This document shows, one piece after another, positions 35,628 through 45,397 of a stretch of DNA of 48,696 nt. Numbering within the stretch: position 1 is the stretch's first letter; each line of letters starts with the position of its first letter. The notes below the pieces were generated by a model. That model made no database searches, had not been told where the DNA came from, and was given only the letters and a program-made list of their open reading frames with translations. The stretch is from NCBI GenBank assembly GCA_013359235.1, contig JABWCE010000023.1:1-48696 (forward strand). Reading direction: 5' to 3'. The translations under genes were made by a program, and so were the position numbers. Source of the stretch: Bacteroidota bacterium (GTDB lineage Bacteria > Bacteroidota > Bacteroidia > NS11-12g > UBA9320).

Positions 35628-35697
35628 CTCATTTCGTTTTTATAAAAAATGATGATTAACTAAATTGTATTATGTTTTTTTAGTTCAAAAAATTCTC

Positions 35698-36942
35698 TTA
35701 TTTGAAATTAAACATTAAAGGGAAAAAGAAAGTAACAAACACTGTCCATAAACAATAAATTGGTAGAAAAGCTGCAATACTTTTTTCAACATTTTCTATT
35801 TTGTAATTATCTTTAATAGCTTTTAAAAACCAGTATGTTACAATACATAGATTAGTTAAAATTAAAATGTTTCCACCCAATACAGCAAGCCTGTTTGGAG
35901 TAAGTCCCCATTCCGAAATTCTAAATAAAATGGCAGTTAAAGCTATCCCATTTACTAAAATTGTTACAATTGATAATACAAATAAGAGCAATATTGCAAA
36001 TTTACTTTCTGATTTTTTTGAAGTTTCTGCAATAGAGAAAAGTATTATTGCCATTACGCCAATAAGCAGCATATTGAAAATTAAAAGAAATTCTCTGTCA
36101 TTGTAAGGGTCTTTTCCTGTTACCATTACAGCGATAAGATATATTACAAGTGTAATTAACACTAATGGAGTAAATACCTTTGCTATTACAGGCGAAACTC
36201 TATTTACTAAATGTGGGTTTGTTTGTACAAGATATGTACCTACAATTGGTGAGGCTGCAAGCCCCCAAACTACAATATATTTAAAATAAAATTCTTGAAT
36301 TTCTATTTTTATAAGTGAAAACAATCCAATAGTTATACCGGTTAAAATTCCGCCTGCTATAAGAATAATTGTAGTCATAACTACCAAATCACCATTATAT
36401 CTGAGAAAATCCAATCGTTTGTTGTAATTTTTTAAATTATTCCCCATAAATGAGAAACCCAAAATAGCCCATTGTAACAAAGGCAAATGAATGCAAGCAA
36501 GTAAAAGAGTATCGCTTTTTGAGTAATTTGGAAGAAAATTAATATATATAGCCGAAATAATTACAGCAACTGAAATTACAAGTGTTTTCATTATTTGAAA
36601 ATTTTGTTTCCACAAAAAATAACTTGCCAATGCAGGAAATACAATAAATGCAATATTTCTTTGGTAAAAAAAATCTTCTTTAATTGAAGTAAATTCGGGT
36701 ATTTTAGCAATAAGCCCAGCAATGAAAGCTGCAACAATTACAAATATCAATTCTTTGCTTGTACCCCATGAAATATCTTCATTTTTATAGTTTAATCGTT
36801 CATTCCAAACTTGAGCAGTTAGATTCTCTTTAACATCAGGGTAAATTAAATTGAATTCTGTTTTAAAAGTTGTTTTGTTTTCACGATACAACCTTTCAAG
36901 TTGATTCGGTTTATCTAAGTTCTTTAAGATTTCTTCTTTCAT
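35698..36942 (-). CDS. Multi-pass membrane protein (DUF4153-like)
   Basis: 414 aa with about 10-12 transmembrane helices after an 80-residue soluble N-terminus. The segment G-L-T-P-N-R-L-A-V-L-G-G-N-I-L-I-L-T-N-L near the C-terminus matches my memory of DUF4153-type proteins of Bacteroidota. Function unknown; inner membrane. Confidence 0.7.
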   Translation of the reverse strand: MKEEILKNLDKPNQLERLYRENKTTFKTEFNLIYPDVKENLTAQVWNERLNYKNEDISWGTSKELIFVIVAAFIAGLIAKIPEFTSIKEDFFYQRNIAFIVFPALASYFLWKQNFQIMKTLVISVAVIISAIYINFLPNYSKSDTLLLACIHLPLLQWAILGFSFMGNNLKNYNKRLDFLRYNGDLVVMTTIILIAGGILTGITIGLFSLIKIEIQEFYFKYIVVWGLAASPIVGTYLVQTNPHLVNRVSPVIAKVFTPLVLITLVIYLIAVMVTGKDPYNDREFLLIFNMLLIGVMAIILFSIAETSKKSESKFAILLLFVLSIVTILVNGIALTAILFRISEWGLTPNRLAVLGGNILILTNLCIVTYWFLKAIKDNYKIENVEKSIAAFLPIYCLWTVFVTFFFPLMFNFK

Positions 36943-37094
36943 GATGTGATTTTTTTACTCTTTATTTGGGATTTTTCTTTACAGAATCTTTTTTTTGATT
37001 TTTTTAAGTTAAAAAAACTCTATTTTGAAACAAAAATAATCAAGATTTGAAATAACAGAATAAATAAAAAATGAGAATAAATGTTTGGGCAAAT

Positions 37095-37130
37095 AAAAGC
37101 CTCTTAGCAAAATAACTAAGAGGCTTTTTA
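37095..37130 (+). terminator. Intrinsic terminator
   Basis: 13-bp perfect stem, 37095-37107/37116-37128 (aaaagcctcttag and complement), with T/A-rich sequence on both sides. It lies between the divergent start of the gene at 36942 and the 3' end of the tRNA, so it most likely ends the tRNA transcript on the minus strand. Confidence 0.85.
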
Positions 37131-37138
37131 AAATTTGG

Positions 37139-37212
37139 TGGGCCCACCTGGGCTCGAACCAGGGACCACCTGATTATGAGTCAGGTGCTCTAACCGACTG
37201 AGCTATAGGCCC
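37139..37212 (-). tRNA. tRNA-Ile2 (CAU, lysidine-modified)
   Basis: A complete 74-nt cloverleaf. Acceptor GGGCCTA with TGGGCCC, discriminator A73, anticodon loop CTCATAA (CAT). Among CAU tRNAs, the C4-G69 and C5-G68 pairs are those used by TilS for tRNA-Ile2, and the GACTCATAATC loop context fits. Elongator Met is the alternative. Confidence 0.85.
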
Positions 37213-37414
37213 AATTTTTTACCTATTTCAGCAGGTTGTTTATTGAAGTTGCAAAATTATATTTTTAGTATTTAAAATAAAAATAGAATAGCTTAATATT
37301 ATTTAAAATTAATTTACAAAGGGTTTTGCCTTTTAAAATAATTTGCATTTAAAATGTAAATAAGTTGAATTATAAGGTAATATTAACCATCTTTGCATCG
37401 TTTTCATAAAGAAA

Positions 37415-37561
37415 ATGAAATTAAATAAAGTAAAATTTTTCTCAATTATTATAATTTTTTTGGTGTCAGCATTTTTTTCTTCATGCAGCAGCACACGTCA
37501 TCATAAAAAACCCAAAGGATACTTGAAAAGCAATAGTTGCAATTGCCCTTTAAAATTTTAA
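37415..37561 (+). CDS. Small lipoprotein (48 aa)
   Basis: A basic N-terminus, hydrophobic stretch and lipobox-like A-F-F-S-S-C24, then a 24-residue tail rich in His/Lys/Cys (R-H-H-K-K-P-K-G-Y, N-C-P). Start ATG at 37415, and a -7-like CATCTTTG lies 22 bases upstream. Its stop overlaps the stop of the convergent M28 gene. Short lipoproteins with a K-P-K-G-Y type tail are known to me as hypotheticals from Bacteroidota. Confidence 0.65.
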   Translation: MKLNKVKFFSIIIIFLVSAFFSSCSSTRHHKKPKGYLKSNSCNCPLKF

Positions 37562-38799
37562 ATTGAGAGAATAAAATCTTTAATCAACAAAAAAGATTTA
37601 TCGTAATATTCGCCAAGTTTCAGGTTTTCTGCAGTGTCATTTATATCGTGGTAATGGCTGTAAGAACCCATTAAATAAAAGAAAAAACATTTAACTCCTC
37701 TTTCTGTAAACCAGTAATGGTCGCTGTTTGCAGCTTTTCCACGCACTTTAAAACCTGAAAGGTAATTTTTATCTTTATTAATACTTTGAATTTTATTGAA
37801 ATAATCGGGAAAAATTGTGGCATTTACTACAGCCATACCTTTTTCGCCCGAACCCATCAAATCTAAATTTATCAGAAATTTAATTTTCGAAAGTGGTAAT
37901 TTTTCCAATGGATTATCTGTATAGTGTTTGCTTCCAATCAAGCCGGCTTCTTCGCCGGCAAAAGCCATAAAAACAATTGAATATTTTGGTGGATTTTTGG
38001 CAAAATATACAGCGAGGTCAAGCATCATTGAGGTTCCGCTTGCATTGTCGTTTGCACCCGGAAATATTACATTTCCCATCATTCCCAAATGATCGTAATG
38101 AGCGGTAATTGCAATAAAAGTATCTTTTACCTCATGCCCTTCAATATAGCCGATAACATTTGAAGCTGAATGTTGTTTAATTCTCGATTTTATTTTAACT
38201 CTTATTTTTTTATGTTTTTCGGGAAATGAAGTATTTAAAATTTCTATTCCTGCAACATCATCATAACCTTTGGCAACACTCCAAGTAAGTTTTTTTTGTA
38301 ATGTAATTTTTAATTTGTATTTATTTGATTGATTAATATGATTTTTGTCTTGCCTGAAAGAAGTATCGTAAAACAAGGCTCTTCTGTTTTTCGAAGGATA
38401 ATCGTTTAAAGTTTTAATTTGAGTTAGTTTAAGCCGTTTGTTTATTGACTTACAACCGGGATTTACTATAAAATCTTTGCCCGCAATTAGTTTGTGATTG
38501 TCTATTTTTACTTTGCATTTTTTATCAAAAACCACAACCGGAAATTTGAATTCGTATAAAAAACCTGTTTTTTTAAAAGATTTTAACCCAATTTTTGAAT
38601 ATTGATGAGCTAAAAATTCTGCTGCTTTTTTATCTCCATTATTTACATATCCCCTTCCGTAAAATGCTTTTGAAGAAAGTGTATCAATCAATGATTGAGC
38701 AAAGGGTCTGTTTTGAGAAAAAGATATTTTTGCAATAAGACAGAATATTGCAATTGACGTAATTTTATAAAATACCCGAATAAAGTAAAATTTAATCAT
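37558..38799 (-). CDS. Secreted M28-family zinc peptidase
   Basis: 413 aa from the ATG at 38799, which overlaps the pyrF stop by 8 bases; a longer frame to 38820 would put seven residues before the signal peptide. Signal peptide about 1-28 (hydrophobic, ending I-S-F-S-Q). M28 metal-site motifs: I-T-A-H-Y-D-H-L-G, G-A-N-D-N-A-S-G-T, F-A-G-E-E-A-G-L-I-G-S, N-L-D-L-M-G and the C-terminal Y-S-H-Y-H-D-I-N-D. Probably a periplasmic or outer-surface aminopeptidase. Translation is coupled to pyrF. Confidence 0.9.
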   Translation of the reverse strand: MIKFYFIRVFYKITSIAIFCLIAKISFSQNRPFAQSLIDTLSSKAFYGRGYVNNGDKKAAEFLAHQYSKIGLKSFKKTGFLYEFKFPVVVFDKKCKVKIDNHKLIAGKDFIVNPGCKSINKRLKLTQIKTLNDYPSKNRRALFYDTSFRQDKNHINQSNKYKLKITLQKKLTWSVAKGYDDVAGIEILNTSFPEKHKKIRVKIKSRIKQHSASNVIGYIEGHEVKDTFIAITAHYDHLGMMGNVIFPGANDNASGTSMMLDLAVYFAKNPPKYSIVFMAFAGEEAGLIGSKHYTDNPLEKLPLSKIKFLINLDLMGSGEKGMAVVNATIFPDYFNKIQSINKDKNYLSGFKVRGKAANSDHYWFTERGVKCFFFYLMGSYSHYHDINDTAENLKLGEYYDKSFLLIKDFILSI

Positions 38800-39616
38800 T
38801 AACAATGTACTTCTTTGCAAGATAATTCTGCATTTGTGTTTTCAACTTTAATGCTTCTGCTTGGGCTGCATCAGCAAAGTTTTCATTATTTGAAGCGTAA
38901 ATTATACTACGCGATGAATTTATAAGTATTCCACAGGTTTCATTCAATCCAAAATCAGAAACTGCCTCTAAATCGCCCCCTTGTGCACCAATACCTGGCA
39001 CTAATAAAAAATGTTGGGGAACTATTTTTCTTATTTCGATTAGTTCAGAAGCATTTGTGGCGCCGGCAACAAACATCAAATTTTCAGGGTTGGCAAGTAT
39101 TGATATTTTTCTTAAAACATTTTGGTAAAGAAATTCATTGCCAATTTTCAGCATTTGAAAATCTCTGCTTCCATTATTGCTTGTAAGAGCAAGTACAATC
39201 GAAAATTTATTTTTATACTCTAAAAAAGGCATTATAGTATCAGCCCCCATATAAGGCGAAAGAGTAACTGCATCAAATTTGTAAGTTTCGAAAAAAGTAC
39301 GTGCATACATTCTTGCTGTATTGCCAATGTCGCCGCGTTTTGCATCGGCAATTTTCAAAAAATTATCAGGTATGTGTTCTAAAGTTTTTTTGATAGTATC
39401 CCATCCGGTGCTCCCATATTGCTCATAAAAAGCAATATTTATTTTATATGCTACACAATATTTTTTTGTAGCTTCAATTATTGCTTTATTAAATTCGAGA
39501 ACAGGATTTTCAGAATTTCGTAAATGATTCGGAATTTTATCAATTTCGGTATCAAGCCCTACACACAGATAAGTTTTCTTTTGTTTTATTTCGTTTATAA
39601 GTTCTGCTAAATTCAC
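38792..39616 (-). CDS. pyrF: Orotidine 5'-phosphate decarboxylase (type 2)
   Basis: 274 aa, last step of UMP synthesis. The active-site motif is D-A-K-R-G-D-I-G-N-T-A; the length and the A-D-A-K-R-G spacing fit the longer type 2 enzymes. G-I-G-A-Q-G-G-D is the phosphate loop. It is followed by an overlapping M28 peptidase gene. Confidence 0.95.
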   Translation of the reverse strand: MNLAELINEIKQKKTYLCVGLDTEIDKIPNHLRNSENPVLEFNKAIIEATKKYCVAYKINIAFYEQYGSTGWDTIKKTLEHIPDNFLKIADAKRGDIGNTARMYARTFFETYKFDAVTLSPYMGADTIMPFLEYKNKFSIVLALTSNNGSRDFQMLKIGNEFLYQNVLRKISILANPENLMFVAGATNASELIEIRKIVPQHFLLVPGIGAQGGDLEAVSDFGLNETCGILINSSRSIIYASNNENFADAAQAEALKLKTQMQNYLAKKYIVND

Positions 39617-39808
39617 CTGTAAAATGAATGCAAAAATGCTTAAATTTTAGCAATTATTTTAAGTTTTTTTATCCCGCCCAGTTGATTTATCGGCTTATGT
39701 CATCACAAACCGTCTCTTTAATGATTTTTCTGTTTCGTCAGGTGAAGACAACTGACGATAAAAAAAGGTATTCAATGAAAAGATTTATATTTGTGTGTAA
39801 TAAATTAA

Positions 39809-42061
39809 GTGAAATTATTACTTAAAATTTTAATTTTTGTTTTCTTTTCTGATTGTTTCGCCCAAGGAGAAACATGGAATTGGTATGTTGGTAACAATGA
39901 TGGGATAGCTTTTGTAAACGGGAAATACCCTCAACAGAAATATTTTAAAGCCGTTGGTTTTTGGGAATCTACAGCAACCTTGAGTGATTCTGTAGGAAAT
40001 TTACTTCTATATTCTTCCGGAAATATGATTTTGGACAAAAATGGTAAAACAATTATTGATACACTTAAGACACATATTTCATCAACACAAGGCAATCTGT
40101 TTCTAAAACATCCCAAGTCTGCTGATTTATTCTTTGTTTCAACCTCTGCACATGAATCATATCAGTTTGGCACAAGATTTACTATCTTTTCCTTGAAAGA
40201 TGACACGGTAACACTTAAAAAGATTAATATTCTCATATATCCTAATACTGCAGAAAAAATGAGTGCAGTCAATCATAGGAATAATAATGATATATGGATA
40301 CTAAATCATTCAGAAAATGAAGATACTTTTTATCTTTTTCTTTTGAAGAAAGATGGGATGATTTGCTGTCCCATAAAAAATAAGTGTGGGTTAGTATATA
40401 CTGGCAATGGATTAGAGGGAGCCGCTGATGTTATTTTTTCTCCTTCTGGTACAAAAATACTTAATACCACATGGTATAAGAATAAAACAGAAGTTTTTGA
40501 ATTTGACAATCAGACGGGCAGAATGACTCTTAAAGTGTCAATTCCTTCTTTATTTTCATTGAATTCAGCTTTTGCTAAAAATGAGAAAATCTTTTATGTA
40601 AATGAAAATACCTCATCTATTGTACAATATACAATAGACAATAACTATAAGTATAAATCTTTCGTCATCAAGGAAAGTGATCATGAGTTTTATTCTCTCG
40701 AAACCGGTCCTGATAAAAGGATTTATATAGTTGATATAAGTAAGGGAAATTATTTGTCTGCCATTCTATATCCTGACAGTAGTGGTTCAAAGTGCGGATA
40801 TAAAGATTCTTTCCTCAGACTATCTAAACCAAAGGAAACACCTGGCTTACCTAACTTTAATCAAAGCTATTTTTACACTCCTTCCATAGATTATTCTTAT
40901 GAACAAGACTGTCGAACAAACACTATAGCTTTTGAGGGAAAAGATACCATTAAAGCAACAAGCTTTAAATGGATATTCAGCAAAGGAGCTAAAGCAGAAA
41001 CCCAAACAGGAAAAGATGCCAGCTATACTTTTGCCGATACAGGGAAATGGAAGGTAAGTTATATAGCTGTTAATGGAAGCAGAAGCGATACGGTTATAAA
41101 AACGATTACCATACATCCCAAACTGGAACCAGGTTTTTTAGGTAAAGATATTGAGTACTGCCAAACTATTCCGGCTATTCACGCCCCAAAGAACTTACAT
41201 TGTATTCATTGGTACAATGATACTCTTAAAGAATTAGGGAAAACGGATTCTTTAAAACCAGTAAAGGAAGGAATCTACTATGCCAAAGCCACTAATCGTA
41301 GCTTTTGTATCGAATGGGATACCATAAAAATATTGAAAACAAATCCTAAAGCTAATTTTGAAACAAAGGATGTTTGCGAAGGCGATAGTGCAGTATTTGT
41401 AAATACATCGGCCAACGCCAATAGTTATACATGGAAATTTGGTGATGGGAAAACATCCCAACTTAAGCATCCAAGCCATAAATATCCAATCACAACATCT
41501 ACTACGTTTAATGTTACTTTGATTGCTCAAACAGACGTATGCAACGATTCAGTAATTAAAACGGTTACGGTGAATCAAAATCCCGATGCAGATTTTACTT
41601 ATAAATTGGTTGGTTCTGATATTGAATTGAAAGCTAAGTCAGGCGGAATAAAGTATGAATGGAAATTTGGAATGACTGATAGTGTTGCTACAAGTTTGCC
41701 CGATTACAACAGAACGATAAATATTTCCACACAAAAGAATGTATGCCTTAAAGTAACGAACCTGGCAGGATGCGTATCGGAAAAGTGCAAGGATGTAACT
41801 GTGGGAATTGCTAAGGTGATAAAGGAAAGTGATTTTAAAATTTATCCCAATCCTACAAAAGGCAAGTTGACAATTGAAATAAACAGAGTCGGGAATTATA
41901 ATTTGAAAATATATAATGAAACCGGGCAATTGGTATTAGAACAATATATTAAAGGATATCAAACAAATTCTATAATATTAAATCAAGCAAAGGGTATTTT
42001 TATAATTGAAATTACAGAAAGCTCAGGTATTAATGTGAGTAAAAAAATAGTATTTGAATAA
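39809..42061 (+). CDS. T9SS-exported protein with PKD domain
   Basis: 750 aa. Start is GTG at 39809; a -7 element TATATTTG lies at 39786-39793. Signal peptide about 1-19 (ends F-A-Q). The N-terminal about 330 residues look like a beta-propeller-like domain of the kind seen in gliding-motility-associated proteins. Ig/PKD-like domains follow, the clearest around residues 510-580 (V-F-V-N-T-S-A-N-A, ..., W-K-F-G-D-G-K-T-S). The last about 75 residues are a type A T9SS sorting domain (F-K-I-Y-P-N-P-T-K-G, ..., I-V-F-E). A cell-surface or secreted adhesin-like protein; role unknown. Confidence 0.85.
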   Translation: MKLLLKILIFVFFSDCFAQGETWNWYVGNNDGIAFVNGKYPQQKYFKAVGFWESTATLSDSVGNLLLYSSGNMILDKNGKTIIDTLKTHISSTQGNLFLKHPKSADLFFVSTSAHESYQFGTRFTIFSLKDDTVTLKKINILIYPNTAEKMSAVNHRNNNDIWILNHSENEDTFYLFLLKKDGMICCPIKNKCGLVYTGNGLEGAADVIFSPSGTKILNTTWYKNKTEVFEFDNQTGRMTLKVSIPSLFSLNSAFAKNEKIFYVNENTSSIVQYTIDNNYKYKSFVIKESDHEFYSLETGPDKRIYIVDISKGNYLSAILYPDSSGSKCGYKDSFLRLSKPKETPGLPNFNQSYFYTPSIDYSYEQDCRTNTIAFEGKDTIKATSFKWIFSKGAKAETQTGKDASYTFADTGKWKVSYIAVNGSRSDTVIKTITIHPKLEPGFLGKDIEYCQTIPAIHAPKNLHCIHWYNDTLKELGKTDSLKPVKEGIYYAKATNRSFCIEWDTIKILKTNPKANFETKDVCEGDSAVFVNTSANANSYTWKFGDGKTSQLKHPSHKYPITTSTTFNVTLIAQTDVCNDSVIKTVTVNQNPDADFTYKLVGSDIELKAKSGGIKYEWKFGMTDSVATSLPDYNRTINISTQKNVCLKVTNLAGCVSEKCKDVTVGIAKVIKESDFKIYPNPTKGKLTIEINRVGNYNLKIYNETGQLVLEQYIKGYQTNSIILNQAKGIFIIEITESSGINVSKKIVFE

Positions 42062-42074
42062 ACATTATAAAAAT

Positions 42075-43619
42075 TTATCCCGCCCAGTTTTCGCGGTCAA
42101 GACTACGGTACTGTATGGCTTCGGCAAGGTGTTCTATTTTTATTTCTTCACTTTGTGCAAGATCGGCAATGGTGCGGCTAACTTTCAAAATGCGGTTATA
42201 AGCTCTGGCACTAAGATTGAGCCTTTGCATAGCAGTTTTTAAAAGACTTTGTCCCGCCTGATTTATTTTACACACTTCCATTACCATATTTGAAGGCATC
42301 ATTGCATTATTGAAAATTCCTTCGGTTTTTTCAAATCTCTTTTTCTGAAACTCTCTTGCCAATAGTACTCTTTGTCTTACATCGTTACTTGTTTCGTTTT
42401 TAACCTTTCTGTTTGATAGTTCGTCAAACGAAACCGGTGTTACTTCTATATGAATATCTATGCGGTCTAACAATGGTCCTGATATTTTGCTTAAATATTT
42501 CTGAACAACTCCTGCTCCGCAAACACAGTCTTTTTCGGGATGGTTGTAATATCCACAAGGGCAAGGATTCATGCTTGCTACAAGCATAAAATTTGCAGGA
42601 TACTCAACGGCAAATTTAGCACGTGCAATAGTAACTTTTCTCTCTTCAAGCGGTTGCCGCATTACTTCGAGTACTGTTCTTTTAAATTCTGGCAATTCGT
42701 CTAAAAACAAAACTCCGTTGTGTGCCATTGAGATTTCGCCTGGCTGTGGAATTCCTCCACCTCCAACTAAAGCTACATCGCTTATTGTATGATGAGGACT
42801 TCTAAAAGGCCTGTTTCCGACAAGCGAAGCATTATTGCCCAATTTGCCTGCAACAGAGTGAATTTTTGTGGTTTCAAGTGCTTCGTAAATTGACATTGGT
42901 GGCAATATAGTTGGAAGTCGCTTTGCAAGCATGGTTTTTCCTGCACCCGGCGGTCCAATTAAAATTATGTTATGTGAACCTGCAGCAGCTATTTCCATAG
43001 CACGTTTTATGTTTTCCTGACCCTGTACATCAGAAAAATCTACTTCAAAAACTCCGTTTTGTTCATTAAAATCTTTGCGTGGTTCGGCAATTGTTCTTAA
43101 AATATTTTTTTCACCATTCAAAAAATCTACAAGTTGCATTAGATTTTCTACACCATACACTTCCAAATCCTTTACTATTGCAGCTTCTTTAGCATTTTGC
43201 ATTGGCAGTATCATACCTTTAAACCCGTCTTTTGCAGCTTGTATTGCTATTGGCAAAGCACCTTTTACGGGCAATACTCCCCCGTCTAATGACAATTCGC
43301 CCATTATCAAAAATTGCTCGATTTTATCGGTTTTAACTTGTGATGATGATGCCAGAATACCCGCTGCTATAGGCAAATCATAAGCTGAACCTTCTTTTCT
43401 GATATCTGCCGGAGCCATATTTACCACAACCCTTTGACGCGGCATTTTAAAACCATTGTTTTTTAATGCGGTTTCTATTCTTAGCTGGCTTTCTTTTACA
43501 GCATTATCAGGCAAACCAACCATAAAATATTTAATTTGGCCAGGTCCTATATTTACTTCAATGGTAATTTTATGAGCATTTACACCATATACAGCACTTC
43601 CATAGGTTTTTACAAGCAT
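42075..43619 (-). CDS. yifB: YifB/ComM-family Mg-chelatase-like AAA ATPase
   Basis: 514 aa. Walker A G-P-P-G-A-G-K-T-M-L-A, then F-R-S-P-H-H-T-I-S, L-F-L-D-E-L-P-E-F and S-M-N-P-C-P-C-G, with an N-terminal Lon-like domain and a C-terminal Mg_chelatase_C (R-A-Y-N-R-I-L-K-V-S-R-T-I-A-D-L). The related ComM is a branch-migration helicase for incoming DNA in transformation. The gene is named here by family; a role in DNA uptake in this host is not shown. Confidence 0.93.
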   Translation of the reverse strand: MLVKTYGSAVYGVNAHKITIEVNIGPGQIKYFMVGLPDNAVKESQLRIETALKNNGFKMPRQRVVVNMAPADIRKEGSAYDLPIAAGILASSSQVKTDKIEQFLIMGELSLDGGVLPVKGALPIAIQAAKDGFKGMILPMQNAKEAAIVKDLEVYGVENLMQLVDFLNGEKNILRTIAEPRKDFNEQNGVFEVDFSDVQGQENIKRAMEIAAAGSHNIILIGPPGAGKTMLAKRLPTILPPMSIYEALETTKIHSVAGKLGNNASLVGNRPFRSPHHTISDVALVGGGGIPQPGEISMAHNGVLFLDELPEFKRTVLEVMRQPLEERKVTIARAKFAVEYPANFMLVASMNPCPCGYYNHPEKDCVCGAGVVQKYLSKISGPLLDRIDIHIEVTPVSFDELSNRKVKNETSNDVRQRVLLAREFQKKRFEKTEGIFNNAMMPSNMVMEVCKINQAGQSLLKTAMQRLNLSARAYNRILKVSRTIADLAQSEEIKIEHLAEAIQYRSLDRENWAG

Positions 43620-43658
43620 AGAGACAAAAATATGTAATTATATATTTTGTTATAATAT

Positions 43659-44309
43659 TTATTTTTTTATGGAAAGAGATATGCCGTCTCTTATAGGCAA
43701 AATAACAGTTTCAAATGATTTATCATTTTTAAGCATTTCATTAAAGTTGTGTATGGCTTTTGTAAAAATGTCGTTTTTAATTTCGTTTTCATCAAGCACC
43801 TTTCCGCTCCACAACACATTATCGGCTATAATTAAACCTCCATTGTTTATTTTATTTTTAAGTAAATTAAAATATATTGGATAGTTTTCTTTATCTGCAT
43901 CTATAAATACCATGTCAAATTTATTTTCTTTAAATTTTTTTGAAATTATTTCAACTGCATTGCCCATTATAAGTTTTATTATGTCACTTACATTGGCTTT
44001 TTCAAAATTTGCAATAATTGTATCTTCAAGTTCATCATCAATTTCAATTGTATAAAATTCCGATTTTTTTTCGAGAGCCAATGCAATACAAATAGCCGAA
44101 TAGCCAGTAAAAGTGCCTATTTCCAATATTTTTTCAGGTTTGTGCAATTTTGTTATCATTTTCAAAAAATCACCTTGCAAATGCCCTGATAACATACGTG
44201 GATTTATTTGTTTCAGATAAGTTTGCCTTTCTATTTCCTGCAAAACTTTTTGTTGCTCAGTGCTGTGTTCTGAGCAGTATTTCATTATTTTTTCATCTAC
44301 AAAATTCAT
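43659..44309 (-). CDS. Class I SAM-dependent O-methyltransferase
   Basis: 216 aa of the catechol/caffeoyl-CoA O-methyltransferase family. SAM motif L-E-I-G-T-F-T-G-Y-S-A-I and metal-site D-M-V-F-I-D-A-D-K-E-N-Y, then I-I-A-D-N-V-L-W-S-G-K-V. Substrate unknown. Last but one gene of a tight minus-strand operon (7 bases after the upstream gene). Confidence 0.93.
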   Translation of the reverse strand: MNFVDEKIMKYCSEHSTEQQKVLQEIERQTYLKQINPRMLSGHLQGDFLKMITKLHKPEKILEIGTFTGYSAICIALALEKKSEFYTIEIDDELEDTIIANFEKANVSDIIKLIMGNAVEIISKKFKENKFDMVFIDADKENYPIYFNLLKNKINNGGLIIADNVLWSGKVLDENEIKNDIFTKAIHNFNEMLKNDKSFETVILPIRDGISLSIKK

Positions 44310-44316
44310 TTTAATT

Positions 44317-45390
44317 TTAGTTTAATTTTATAAGAGTTTCAACCATTTTGTGGTCTGATTTAAAATTTTCACCAGTATGGTAATTGTACGAATTCATTGA
44401 TTTGTCATGCAAAATATAATCTATCCTCAGTGATGGCAATGGACCGGTATAAGTACCACCAAATCCATTTCCACTTTCAATAAAACAATCATTCAAATCA
44501 TCGCTTATTGTACGATATGAGTAAGATTGAGGAGTATCGTTAAAATCACCGCAAACAATTAATGGGTATTTGCAATTCTTAATATTATCGTTGAGCATTT
44601 CGGCTTGTTTGCCTCTTTGAATAAAGGCAAATTTTAATCTTCCAAAAATATTTTTTGAAACTAAAAAAGTAGAGTCTTTATCTTCTCCTATTTTTTTTAA
44701 CAGTTGATAATCTGATCGGGCTAATTTGAGCGACTGGAGATGCGTATTGTAAACTCTGAAAATTTTATTATTATAATTAATATCGGCATATATACACAGG
44801 TTTACGGTATTATTTCCAAAATCAAGGTCGCCGTAGTTTAAAATTTTATATTTTGAAAAAACTATTATTCCGTATTTTGATTTTCCTTTTTTTCGTTTCA
44901 ACGAATGGAAATAATGGTATTTGAATCCGGCATTTTTCTTTATTTCATTAATTGCATCAGAACCATTAATACCAATATTGTAAAACTCTTGAATGCACAG
45001 TATGTCATAATTTTTTTCCTTTATTGTTTGTAAAAAATCATCGAAAAAATTTTGGTCATCATACACACCAAATAATTTTGAATTGAACGAAACTACTTTT
45101 AAAGTTCCTTCGCGTACAGGTGAAGTTTTCGAATCAAAAGTTACTATTTTTTTTATACTTCCCAATCCCATAATCAGCACAAGCAGATTAATGATAAATC
45201 TTAGTTTTACTTTTATAAGCCAAATTATAAGAAATAAAATATTTAAAATAACGAGAACAGGGTGAAGAAGCCCGCTAAAAGCAAAGGGCCAAAAAATTTC
45301 GGGACTTATATATGGAGCAGCGTAAGACGATAGCAAAGCTATGATTACAATGTAATTTAATAATTTTAATATGATGTTAAAGAAAATCAA
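44317..45390 (-). CDS. Membrane-anchored endonuclease/exonuclease/phosphatase protein
   Basis: 357 aa. Three transmembrane helices in the first about 85 residues, then an EEP domain: I-Q-E-F-Y near the start, N-T-H-L-Q-S, C-G-D-F-N-D-T-P and the final S-D-H-K-M-V with catalytic His. The substrate may be a phosphodiester in lipid or nucleic acid; the family is broad. It overlaps nothing and lies between the rhomboid and O-methyltransferase genes, 7 bases each side. Confidence 0.9.
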   Translation of the reverse strand: MIFFNIILKLLNYIVIIALLSSYAAPYISPEIFWPFAFSGLLHPVLVILNILFLIIWLIKVKLRFIINLLVLIMGLGSIKKIVTFDSKTSPVREGTLKVVSFNSKLFGVYDDQNFFDDFLQTIKEKNYDILCIQEFYNIGINGSDAINEIKKNAGFKYHYFHSLKRKKGKSKYGIIVFSKYKILNYGDLDFGNNTVNLCIYADINYNNKIFRVYNTHLQSLKLARSDYQLLKKIGEDKDSTFLVSKNIFGRLKFAFIQRGKQAEMLNDNIKNCKYPLIVCGDFNDTPQSYSYRTISDDLNDCFIESGNGFGGTYTGPLPSLRIDYILHDKSMNSYNYHTGENFKSDHKMVETLIKLN

Positions 45391-45397
45391 ATTCTAA

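Noticed and set aside
39735-39758. Small hairpin tcgtcag/ctgacga as a terminator
   Set aside because: The A-run follows on the plus strand, so no T-run is placed correctly for either flanking gene.
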